Source of the DNA: UBA11524 sp963590165
GTDB taxonomy: Bacteria > Bacillota > Clostridia > Christensenellales > Aristaeellaceae
Direction of reading: 5' to 3'
DNA: 46,154 nucleotides
Assembly: GCA_963590165.1 (NCBI GenBank)
Contig: CAVANO010000038.1
Coordinates: forward strand, 1 to 46,154
Positions 26,117-32,647 of the stretch are shown one piece after another. The notes beneath the pieces are model-generated. The model did not search any database and was not told the origin of the DNA. It worked only from the letters and a program-made list of their open reading frames with translations. The translations under genes and the position numbers were made by a program. Every line of letters starts with the position of its first letter. Positions within the stretch are counted from its first letter, which is position 1.

Positions 26117-26484
26117 AAAGCGATTCCCCACAGCCGGTTCAGGCAGATGAGCGTGACCGGCTTTCCATGAATGGTATTGGGCAATGCGACTGTGCCCTCG
26201 GTCAGGAGAATGAGCGCAGCGATTTGACTGCACTCAGCATAGCGCGTCAGCTGATTAAGCACGCGGCGCCGATCGACCTTGCCGCGTTTGATTTCGATGC
26301 CGACATCGCCGCAGAGGAAGTCAATCCGGCAGCGCGGTGCGAGCGGCACCTCATGCTGACAGGGGATGCCGCCGTTTTCAAGCGTTTCGCGGACAAGGGT
26401 ATGGAGGTCATACTCGCCCTGCTGGATGGGCGCTCTGATTGTGCAGAGCAGGTGAGAGATGCTTTCTGTGGTTGATGTAATCAT
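26113..26484 (-). CDS. Small PD-(D/E)XK nuclease-like protein
   Basis: A protein of 123 residues from MITSTTESISHLL; a longer form of 146 residues would begin at 26553 but its extra part is encoded by tandem repeats and has no ribosome site. No strong ribosome site is seen for the chosen start either, so the start is uncertain. The centre has HEVPLAPRCRIDFL and VGIEIKRGK, which gives Asp55...Glu64-x-Lys66, the core of PD-(D/E)XK nucleases, followed by a helix RRVLNQLTRYAE as in restriction-like and VRR-NUC proteins. It is translationally coupled (ATGA) with the SNF2 gene, so it probably supplies DNA cleavage to that motor. Confidence 0.65.
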   Translation of the reverse strand: MITSTTESISHLLCTIRAPIQQGEYDLHTLVRETLENGGIPCQHEVPLAPRCRIDFLCGDVGIEIKRGKVDRRRVLNQLTRYAECSQIAALILLTEGTVALPNTIHGKPVTLICLNRLWGIAL

Positions 26485-26511
26485 GTGGTTTTCATTGATG
26501 TTGCTCAGGCG

Positions 26512-26565
26512 AAGCACAAAGAACAGGCAACGCACGAAGAACAGGCAAAGCACAAAGAACAGGCG
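26512..26565. repeat. 18-bp tandem repeat, three copies, after the PBP gene
   Basis: Three near-identical 18-bp units AAGCACAAAGAACAGGCA (positions 26512, 26530, 26548; 2 mismatches in the second) lie between the stop of the PBP gene and the nuclease gene. On the minus strand the first bases after the PBP stop form GCAGGCTCCGCCTG followed by TTCTTT, a short hairpin that could be a weak terminator. Confidence 0.8.
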
Positions 26566-26574
26566 GAGCCTGCG

Positions 26575-29436
26575 TCAGTAGATGCCGGCCATCACCTGGG
26601 TGAGCTGCCCCATGGCAGACGCAACCTCGGTGGTGGTGGGCGAGGACTGGCTGATGACGGACTGCAGATTGCTGATAGCAGACTGCAGGGCGGCATAGTA
26701 GGTCGGATTCGAGGCAGCGTCGAGGCTGTACAGCTGCGACTGCGCCTGCGAGAGCAAAATCTGTGCATCGGGAATCAATGCGTTCGCCGCGGTCGAGTCC
26801 GTGCCGGAATAGCTCGTATGCACCGTGCAGGTGCCGCTTGCACCGAGCACCGCATAGCTGCCGAGGTACTCAATCAGTACGTCCTCGTATTCCGTGCCGA
26901 TGAAGGACGCCAGCGGATGCCCGGATGGGATGGTCAGTACGCCGCGCGTCACGGTATCAGGGCAATACGCCGTGGCAAGCTGACCGGAGACCGTACAGAC
27001 GGTCGCGGTCGTGTGCATCTGGCATGAAACCGTCGGGGCGGTGGAGCTGAGCCAGTAATCCGTGACTACGCCGTAACCCATGCTGTCGTTGCGGCAGGCA
27101 TCGGTCGCGAGCTGACCGGACACGGCGCATGTCGTGACGCGCACGAGCCCGTAGTCGCTTGCACTGCCTTCCATGATGTCGCGGTTGCTGAGACCCTGAT
27201 GAATTTTGCTCATGTAGCTCTGCCACAGCGGCGCGGCGGAACGTGAGCCGGTCGAGTTGGATGCGAGCGCCTTGTAGTTGTCATGCCCGACCCACAGTGC
27301 CGAGGAGTAATAGCCCGTCATGCCGGCGAAGAATACACCCTTCTGGTCGGAGTTCGTGCCGGTCTTGCCTGCAACGGTCTGACCGCTGATTTTCGCGTTC
27401 TTGCCCGTGCCGGAGGATACTGCGTCCTTGAGCATGTCCACAACCATGTACGCGGTGGATTCACTGAAGACGCGGTGGCGCTCCTGCTGTGCATGACCGT
27501 CCCAGATGATTGCGCCTGTGCTGTCGGAGATGCCGAGGACGGAAATCGGCTCCTGATACACGCCGCCGTTAGCGAGCACGCCGAACGCAACGGACATCTG
27601 CAAGGGCGTAATGCCGCTGGAACCCAGTGACAAGCCGAACGGCGTCGCGTCAATGTGGTCATCATCGATGCCCATGGCATGCAGGAAGGCAACGGAGTTA
27701 TCCACGCCGACAAGCGTCATCAGCGCCTGCGCGGCAGCGGTGTTATGGCTGTTGATGAGCGCCTTGCGAAGCGTTTCCGGTCCCGAATAGGAGCTGCCGC
27801 CGTAGTTGCGCGGCCAGGAGTCCTGCCCGTTGGAGCCGCGCCAGCCGGAAATAGGCAGCGGCATGTTCATCACGACCGTCGCCGGCGATGCGCCCAGCTC
27901 AATAGCCGGTGCATAGACAGAAATCGGCTTGATGGACGAGCCGACCGGCATGTTCATATCCACCGCACGGTTGAATGTCTTCATCGCGGTCGGACGCGTG
28001 CGGCTGCCGACAATCGCCTTCAGCTCACCCGTGCGGTAATCGAGGACGACGGCGGCGGCCTGCGGCTGGATGATTTCGTCGTAGGTGCCGTCGGAATTGC
28101 GCGAACGGTACACCTTGTCATCCGGGTCGCGCAGGGACGGATATTGCGTCCAGTTCTCCAGCGTATCCTCGACCGTTTCCTGAATGCTGGTATCGATGGC
28201 GAGCTGCACGCGGTAGCCGCCGGTGCGCAGCTTGTTTTCCATGGCGTAGCGGTTGGCGGTCGTGTCCTCCAGCCCATTGAGCTCCAGCAGGATGTCAACG
28301 ACCTCATCCACGGCGTATTCCACATAATGTGCGTAACTGTACATGCCGGTAGAGCTGTTGGGGTCGCTTTCGAGCACATTCGCGGTAGATGTGTCGAGGG
28401 CGCTCTGGTACTGCTCATAGGTGATGAACTGGTTCTCGTACATGCAGCGGAGCACATAGTCCGTGCGGTTGTTGGTGATGGCGGCGTAATCCACGCCTTC
28501 CTTGGAGCGCGTGTAGAAATTGCGCCGCGGATTATAGTAGTAGGGCGAATTGCACGTGCCGGCAAGCATGGCGCACTCGCGCAGCGTCAATTCACTCAGT
28601 GACTTGCCGAAATAGCCCTGCGCGGCGGTATATACGCCGTAGTAGTTTTCGCCCAGATAAATCGTGTTCAGGTAGCTCTCCAGAATCTGATCCTTCGTGT
28701 AGCGCGTTTCAAGCTGAATCGCCAGATACGCCTCCTGAATTTTGCGCTTGTAGCTCTGTTCGGAGGACAAAAGCGTGTTTTTGATCAGCTGCTGCGTGAT
28801 GGTTGAACCGCCTTGCGTTGAGGAGGACGTCAGGTTTGACACGAACGCGCCGACAATGCGCTTGATGTCAATGCCGTTGTGCGTATAGAAACGCGCATCC
28901 TCCACCGCAACGAACGCCTGCTGCAGATATTGCGGCATCGCATCGATCGAGACCATCACGCGGTTTTCCGAGCCCTTGTATTCGGTTATCAGATTGCCCT
29001 CGGAATCGTAGATGAAGGAAGTTTGCGCCTGGTCGTCAATCGCGGCAAGGTCAAGCGTCGGCGCCGTTTCCATATAGCCTTTTGCAATGCCGATGACCGC
29101 GCCGACCGCCGCAAGCCCTGCAAGTAGAATCAGCACGGCGAAAATGCGGACGACATTCACGAGCACACAGAGCACGAAATTCGGCTTTTTCATTTCGGGC
29201 TTAAAGATGGAGGCAGGATATTCCTTTTCCTTCTCCGGCAGATAATCGCCCGTGTCAATCGGCGGCACAGCGCCCCAAAATTGCTCATGGGCAAACTGAT
29301 CCGCCTGCCCCTCCACCTGAACGGGCTGTTCGGCATCATTCTGCCACTGCTCCTGTGGTGCGTCACTGTTCTGGATTTCCTGATCATTCGGTTGGGAAGA
29401 CGGCTCCCATCCTTCGGAAAATGGTTGCTTATTCAC
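26575..29436 (-). CDS. Class A penicillin-binding protein (PBP1A type)
   Basis: A protein of 953 residues if started at the GTG of 29436, which has AAGGGAG 8 bases upstream; the in-frame ATG at 29511 has no ribosome site. A cytoplasmic tail rich in Gln/Asn (1-75) is followed by one membrane helix (about 100-125). The GT51 glycosyltransferase domain has VAVEDARFYTHNGID (catalytic Glu) and GGSTITQQLIKN. The transpeptidase domain has SSIKPISVY (SxxK), INSHNTAA (SxN) and AGKTGTNSD (KTG). The C-terminal ~150 residues hold two Cys-containing VSGQLATDAC / VSGQLATAYC repeats. The enzyme polymerises and cross-links peptidoglycan outside the membrane. It heads the minus-strand gene block. Confidence 0.96.
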   Translation of the reverse strand: MNKQPFSEGWEPSSQPNDQEIQNSDAPQEQWQNDAEQPVQVEGQADQFAHEQFWGAVPPIDTGDYLPEKEKEYPASIFKPEMKKPNFVLCVLVNVVRIFAVLILLAGLAAVGAVIGIAKGYMETAPTLDLAAIDDQAQTSFIYDSEGNLITEYKGSENRVMVSIDAMPQYLQQAFVAVEDARFYTHNGIDIKRIVGAFVSNLTSSSTQGGSTITQQLIKNTLLSSEQSYKRKIQEAYLAIQLETRYTKDQILESYLNTIYLGENYYGVYTAAQGYFGKSLSELTLRECAMLAGTCNSPYYYNPRRNFYTRSKEGVDYAAITNNRTDYVLRCMYENQFITYEQYQSALDTSTANVLESDPNSSTGMYSYAHYVEYAVDEVVDILLELNGLEDTTANRYAMENKLRTGGYRVQLAIDTSIQETVEDTLENWTQYPSLRDPDDKVYRSRNSDGTYDEIIQPQAAAVVLDYRTGELKAIVGSRTRPTAMKTFNRAVDMNMPVGSSIKPISVYAPAIELGASPATVVMNMPLPISGWRGSNGQDSWPRNYGGSSYSGPETLRKALINSHNTAAAQALMTLVGVDNSVAFLHAMGIDDDHIDATPFGLSLGSSGITPLQMSVAFGVLANGGVYQEPISVLGISDSTGAIIWDGHAQQERHRVFSESTAYMVVDMLKDAVSSGTGKNAKISGQTVAGKTGTNSDQKGVFFAGMTGYYSSALWVGHDNYKALASNSTGSRSAAPLWQSYMSKIHQGLSNRDIMEGSASDYGLVRVTTCAVSGQLATDACRNDSMGYGVVTDYWLSSTAPTVSCQMHTTATVCTVSGQLATAYCPDTVTRGVLTIPSGHPLASFIGTEYEDVLIEYLGSYAVLGASGTCTVHTSYSGTDSTAANALIPDAQILLSQAQSQLYSLDAASNPTYYAALQSAISNLQSVISQSSPTTTEVASAMGQLTQVMAGIY

Positions 29437-29528
29437 TGCTTCAACTCCCTTGAGGTCGGATGCCCAAACGGCAGGCGACCGGTCATAAAAAGCGTAAGAG
29501 TGTGAAATCATACATTTTCACAGTGTAT

Positions 29529-29557
29529 AGTATATCATGGTTTCGCCTTTTCTGCAA
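29529..29557 (-). promoter_or_regulatory. Promoter of the PBP gene
   Basis: On the minus strand TTGCAG (29552-29557) and TATACT (29529-29534) are separated by 17 bases. Transcription would start about 85 bases before the GTG codon, and could drive the whole downstream block if the hairpin after the PBP gene is leaky. Confidence 0.7.
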
Positions 29558-29653
29558 TGCGGGCTTTGTCCGAGCGTGTTACAAGCAAAAATCGTATGCT
29601 TGCGGCAAAAAAAACACATTCTGCGGCGCTTTCATAAAAAATTCTGTAAACTA

Positions 29654-29682
29654 TTGACATGATTTTGCGTTCGTGATAAAAT
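29654..29682 (+). promoter_or_regulatory. Promoter of the small secreted protein gene
   Basis: TTGACA (29654-29659) and TAAAAT (29677-29682) are separated by 17 bases, a near-consensus promoter. It leaves a leader of about 125 bases before the start codon at 29815 in AT-rich DNA; no known riboswitch fold was recognised in the leader. Confidence 0.75.
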
Positions 29683-29814
29683 TAACATAGGAAAGATTCG
29701 TTAATTTCTTGTCACAGTGATTCGCAAAAGAAGGTGATTCCATTGACACAATAGAAAGAACGCCCTGTAACCACATACGAACGACTGATCAATCGCACAA
29801 AGGGGGATCATAAC

Positions 29815-30210
29815 ATGAAAAAATGGTTAACTATCAGTCTCGCATTTGTTTTGATTTTCACACTTGCTGCACCTGCATTTGCTGTTACGGTCGTTGGACC
29901 GAGCGTAACTTTCACTGCTGCAACTGGAACAAAGGCATCGACCAGTTCTGAACCATACTTGCACATCTATGTGTTTTCCGCTCCAGAAAATGAATACTTC
30001 GTGTTCCGGGTTACGAATAACAGTGTCGGTAAACAAGTGTCTCCTGCATATTACTTCTATTCTGGCGGCACAAAAACGATCTACTACATGGCAGAAAGTC
30101 GTACAGCCGGTTATGTACAGGCTGGCGTCAGCTATTCTGCGAGATTTAGAACGAGCCAGACAATTCCCGCTGGAACCTCCTGCACTCTTCAGGCTGCATT
30201 TTCGCCATAA
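29815..30210 (+). CDS. Small secreted protein of unknown function
   Basis: A protein of 131 residues. GGGGGATC lies 6 bases before ATG. The first 23 residues are a clear signal peptide (MKKWLTISLAFVLIF...) with a likely cleavage after AFA. The mature part of about 108 residues has alternating hydrophobic and polar residues and many Thr, Ser and Tyr, as in a small beta-sandwich; no Cys except near the end (GTSCTLQ) and no known motif. The gene is more AT-rich than its surroundings, which suggests different ancestry. A hairpin separates it from the solute-binding protein gene 94 bases downstream. Confidence 0.75.
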   Translation: MKKWLTISLAFVLIFTLAAPAFAVTVVGPSVTFTAATGTKASTSSEPYLHIYVFSAPENEYFVFRVTNNSVGKQVSPAYYFYSGGTKTIYYMAESRTAGYVQAGVSYSARFRTSQTIPAGTSCTLQAAFSP

Positions 30211-30253
30211 GCAGGTTGTTCTTTTGTCCAGTATCGCTTAGGTGTTTATGACC

Positions 30254-30280
30254 GAGCAAGGGGCAAGATTGCCCTTGCTC
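30254..30280 (+). terminator. Hairpin between small secreted protein and solute-binding protein genes
   Basis: A 12-bp stem with one bulged G, GAGCAAGGGGCAA / TTGCCCTTGCTC, with a 2-nt or slightly larger loop. It is followed by C residues and not by T, so it may act as a partial terminator or a stabilising 3' end. It lies 23 bases before the next start codon. Confidence 0.45.
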
Positions 30281-30303
30281 CCCCATTCAAGAGGAGGATT
30301 CAA

Positions 30304-31578
30304 ATGAAAACGAAGCGCTTGTTTGCACTGTTTTGTGTAGCTTTTGTCTTGCTTCAGCTATCCTGCGTTTGTGCAGAAAGCAATGAGCTGTATATCGCTG
30401 GTAATATGATGCTCATGGATAAAATGGAGGGATTCGAAAAGGAAAGTGGAATTCATATCACATTCAGTTATGATTTCAACATTCAGGATGTCATCGCAAA
30501 CGCCTATGTCATCCAAAATCCGGACATCGATGTTTTTGTTATTCGTACTGATTCCGGCTTGTATACAATCAAGAATACAAATTACTATGAATCGCTGGAA
30601 GGCAATGAAACGCTGATGCAGGCATATCAAAGCATGTATCCGGTGTTTCAGTCTGCCATGACGGATGAAGGGCACCTTGTCGGCGTGATGGTCAATGCCT
30701 CGCCGATGGGCATGATGGTTGCCGAGGATACGCTGGCAGAATGGGGATTCACCGTGCCGGAAACCTTCGATGAACTGCTGGACACGTGCAATGCAATTCT
30801 GGCAGATGACCTGCTCACCAGCGATATGACGCTGATGATGGATTCCTATACGCAGCAGAGCGTGATGAACCTGTTCATGAAGTATTATATCATCACGAGC
30901 ATTCAGGAAGGGCGCAGGGTTGATTTCCAGAATGAAACGTTCCTGCATTACGTTCAGCGCATCAAGGATGAACTGCCGGAAACGGACACCTTGACAGGCG
31001 AGCGTTTTGATATTATATTTATGCTGCCGAGTGCCGTGGATGTCCCGTCCACGCGGATTCAGCGTTTCCCGCGCATCTTTGAAGACCAGAGCAGTGCTGT
31101 AGAGACCTACGCAACCATCGCCATCGTCAATCCGTATTCCGACAATAAAGATGCCGCCATCGATTTCCTGACATACTGCGCGACGCATATGACAAATTCG
31201 GATTATTTCCTCTATCAAACGCTGACCGACCCGATTGAGAATCCGACCGTTGTTTCGCAAATCGAAAGTCTGGAGAAAGACATTGCCCTGCTGGAAACAG
31301 CCGAAAACCGGACGAATGAGCAGGAGGACAAGCTGGCGGATGACCGTGCACAGCTTGAGCAGCTCGAAAGCAAGCGCTACATGGTCACGGAGGACGCCAT
31401 CCAGTATTACCAGTCGCTGGCGGAATCGCTCTACATTTCCGAGGGTTCTCCCCTGTCCTATGACGATGCGCTGCGTGTGCTCGCTGAACGTTACCTGAAC
31501 GGCGCGTTCGATGCAGAGACTTTCGCACAGGAGTGCCAGTCGCACATCGAGATGATTTACGCCGAAATCGGAGAATAA
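30304..31578 (+). CDS. Extracellular solute-binding protein (ABC-type), orphan
   Basis: A protein of 424 residues preceded by AGAGGAGG. The N-terminus (MKTKRLFALFCVAFVLLQL...) is a signal peptide; a Cys in LSCVCAES might be lipidated but the lipobox is poor, so cleavage after CVCA is the alternative. The rest resembles family 1 solute-binding proteins: ELYIAGNMMLMDKMEGFEKESGI, the PDIDVFVIRTDS segment, NASPMGMMVAEDTLAEWGFTVPETFDELLD and a late VNPYSDNKDAAIDFLTY. An inserted helical segment at about 318-352 with Glu/Leu heptads looks like a coiled coil. No permease or ATPase gene is next to it, so partner and ligand are unknown. A UPF0489 gene follows after 24 bases. Confidence 0.8.
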   Translation: MKTKRLFALFCVAFVLLQLSCVCAESNELYIAGNMMLMDKMEGFEKESGIHITFSYDFNIQDVIANAYVIQNPDIDVFVIRTDSGLYTIKNTNYYESLEGNETLMQAYQSMYPVFQSAMTDEGHLVGVMVNASPMGMMVAEDTLAEWGFTVPETFDELLDTCNAILADDLLTSDMTLMMDSYTQQSVMNLFMKYYIITSIQEGRRVDFQNETFLHYVQRIKDELPETDTLTGERFDIIFMLPSAVDVPSTRIQRFPRIFEDQSSAVETYATIAIVNPYSDNKDAAIDFLTYCATHMTNSDYFLYQTLTDPIENPTVVSQIESLEKDIALLETAENRTNEQEDKLADDRAQLEQLESKRYMVTEDAIQYYQSLAESLYISEGSPLSYDDALRVLAERYLNGAFDAETFAQECQSHIEMIYAEIGE

Positions 31579-31602
31579 AGGCAGAAAGAAGACCTCATCA
31601 CC

Positions 31603-32307
31603 ATGCGAGTGCTTGACATTGACCTTGACTTTTTCCTTGCCGACTGCTGTCCGCTGTCCGAAAAGGGGCAGCGTCCGCCGCTGACGGGTCATGAGCCTTG
31701 GGCGGAAGCAGATGTCCGCACATTCTTAGAGGAACAGTGCGGTCTGTCCCGCGAAACACCTGTTGATGGGCGTGTGTTCGAGACGCACGACTGTGCCTTG
31801 CATTTCTGGGAGGAACAGATTGCCGCCGGACGATTGACCGCGCCGTTCGATGTCACCCACGTCGATGCGCACAGCGACCTCGGCATCGGTTATCCCGGTC
31901 CGAACTACGTGCTGTTCAACGTGCTCGCCATGCCGGTAGAAAAGCGCCTTGACATCCAGGCCTTTTACGCACAAAAAAAGCTCGATGAGGCGAATTACCT
32001 GCTTTTTGCGCTGGCAATGCGCCGGATTTCCTCGCTGGACAACGTGCGCAATCCGCGCTCGCGGCAGGACATTCCGGCTGTTTTGCTCGACCAGGACGGC
32101 AATATCCGCCTGAATTCGATGACGGCGCAGATGTTTGCCGCGAAAAACGGTGCAGAACCGACCGTTCCGTTCCGCGTGTATGAGGATTATCGTGATTTTC
32201 ATGCGAATGGGAAGTATAACTTCGTGACGCTTGCCATTTCGCCGCGGTATGCGCCAGCGGAGGCTGATGCATTGGTGAATGTCATTCGCGAATATATCAA
32301 ACCGTGA
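31603..32307 (+). CDS. UPF0489 family protein
   Basis: A protein of 234 residues. It begins MRVLDIDLDFFLADC and has VTHVDAHSDLGIGYPG in the middle; these Asp/His clusters are the conserved features of UPF0489 and resemble the metal-binding motifs of arginase/deacetylase folds. The function of the family is not established. No signal peptide. It may share a transcript with the solute-binding protein gene, and a strong terminator follows 20 bases after its stop. Confidence 0.8.
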   Translation: MRVLDIDLDFFLADCCPLSEKGQRPPLTGHEPWAEADVRTFLEEQCGLSRETPVDGRVFETHDCALHFWEEQIAAGRLTAPFDVTHVDAHSDLGIGYPGPNYVLFNVLAMPVEKRLDIQAFYAQKKLDEANYLLFALAMRRISSLDNVRNPRSRQDIPAVLLDQDGNIRLNSMTAQMFAAKNGAEPTVPFRVYEDYRDFHANGKYNFVTLAISPRYAPAEADALVNVIREYIKP

Positions 32308-32326
32308 TCCGCGGAACGTTTTCAGC

Positions 32327-32357
32327 GCAGCTGCTCATTTCGAGCAGTTGCTTTTTT
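32327..32357 (+). terminator. Intrinsic terminator after the UPF0489 gene
   Basis: A 10-bp stem with one G-U pair (GCAGCTGCTC / GAGCAGTTGC) and a 5-nt loop, followed by six T. The bases between the stop codon and the stem (TCCGCGGAACG and TTTCAGC) are almost the same as those before the terminator of the gene at 15161. Confidence 0.85.
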
Positions 32358-32361
32358 CATG

Positions 32362-32455
32362 CCGCAGAGATTTCGCCTCTGCGGAGGCGACCAGAGGGCA
32401 AGAAAACAGACAAAGTCTGCGGTCGCCCTCTGGACTGCTTCGCAATGCACTCTTC
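32362..32455. repeat. Nested hairpin repeat (CCAGAGGGC family), copy 1
   Basis: A first hairpin CCGCAGAG / CTCTGCGG (32362-32382) is followed by CCAGAGGGC (32391-32399) and GCCCTCTGG (32425-32433), which enclose a small hairpin CAGACAAAGTCTG. After the stem comes ACTGCTTCGCAATGCA. Related copies lie at 36042 and 41594. No coding potential. Further on, 32487-32514 holds two tandem copies of GCTTCGCCTGTTCT, and the spacer ends in a T8 run at 32526-32533 before the glnS promoter. Confidence 0.75.
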
Positions 32456-32542
32456 ATCATAATTCTATCATGCAACGCTTAAGCAGGCTTCGCCTGTTCT
32501 GCTTCGCCTGTTCTGCAGCACCCCGTTTTTTTTGCTGCACCC

Positions 32543-32571
32543 TTGTATTTTCCGGTTAATACGGCTATAAT
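32543..32571 (+). promoter_or_regulatory. glnS promoter
   Basis: TTGTAT (32543-32548) and TATAAT (32566-32571) are separated by 17 bases. The leader is about 70 bases and contains a small hairpin around TTCACGGCCGAATTTCGG; no T-box motif was found. Confidence 0.8.
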
Positions 32572-32647
32572 ATTTCAATACCGGTGGAAGGCTTCACGGC
32601 CGAATTTCGGCACGGCGGAGCCCGATGAAGAAGGAGGAACCATTCCG

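Noticed and set aside
26113..26553. Longer form of the nuclease-like protein starting at 26553
   Set aside because: The additional 23 residues are encoded by the 18-bp repeats, are Leu/Phe/Cys-rich, and no ribosome site precedes them.
32572..32647. Possible T-box leader before glnS
   Set aside because: The leader is only about 70 bases and lacks the conserved T-box sequence and specifier stem.
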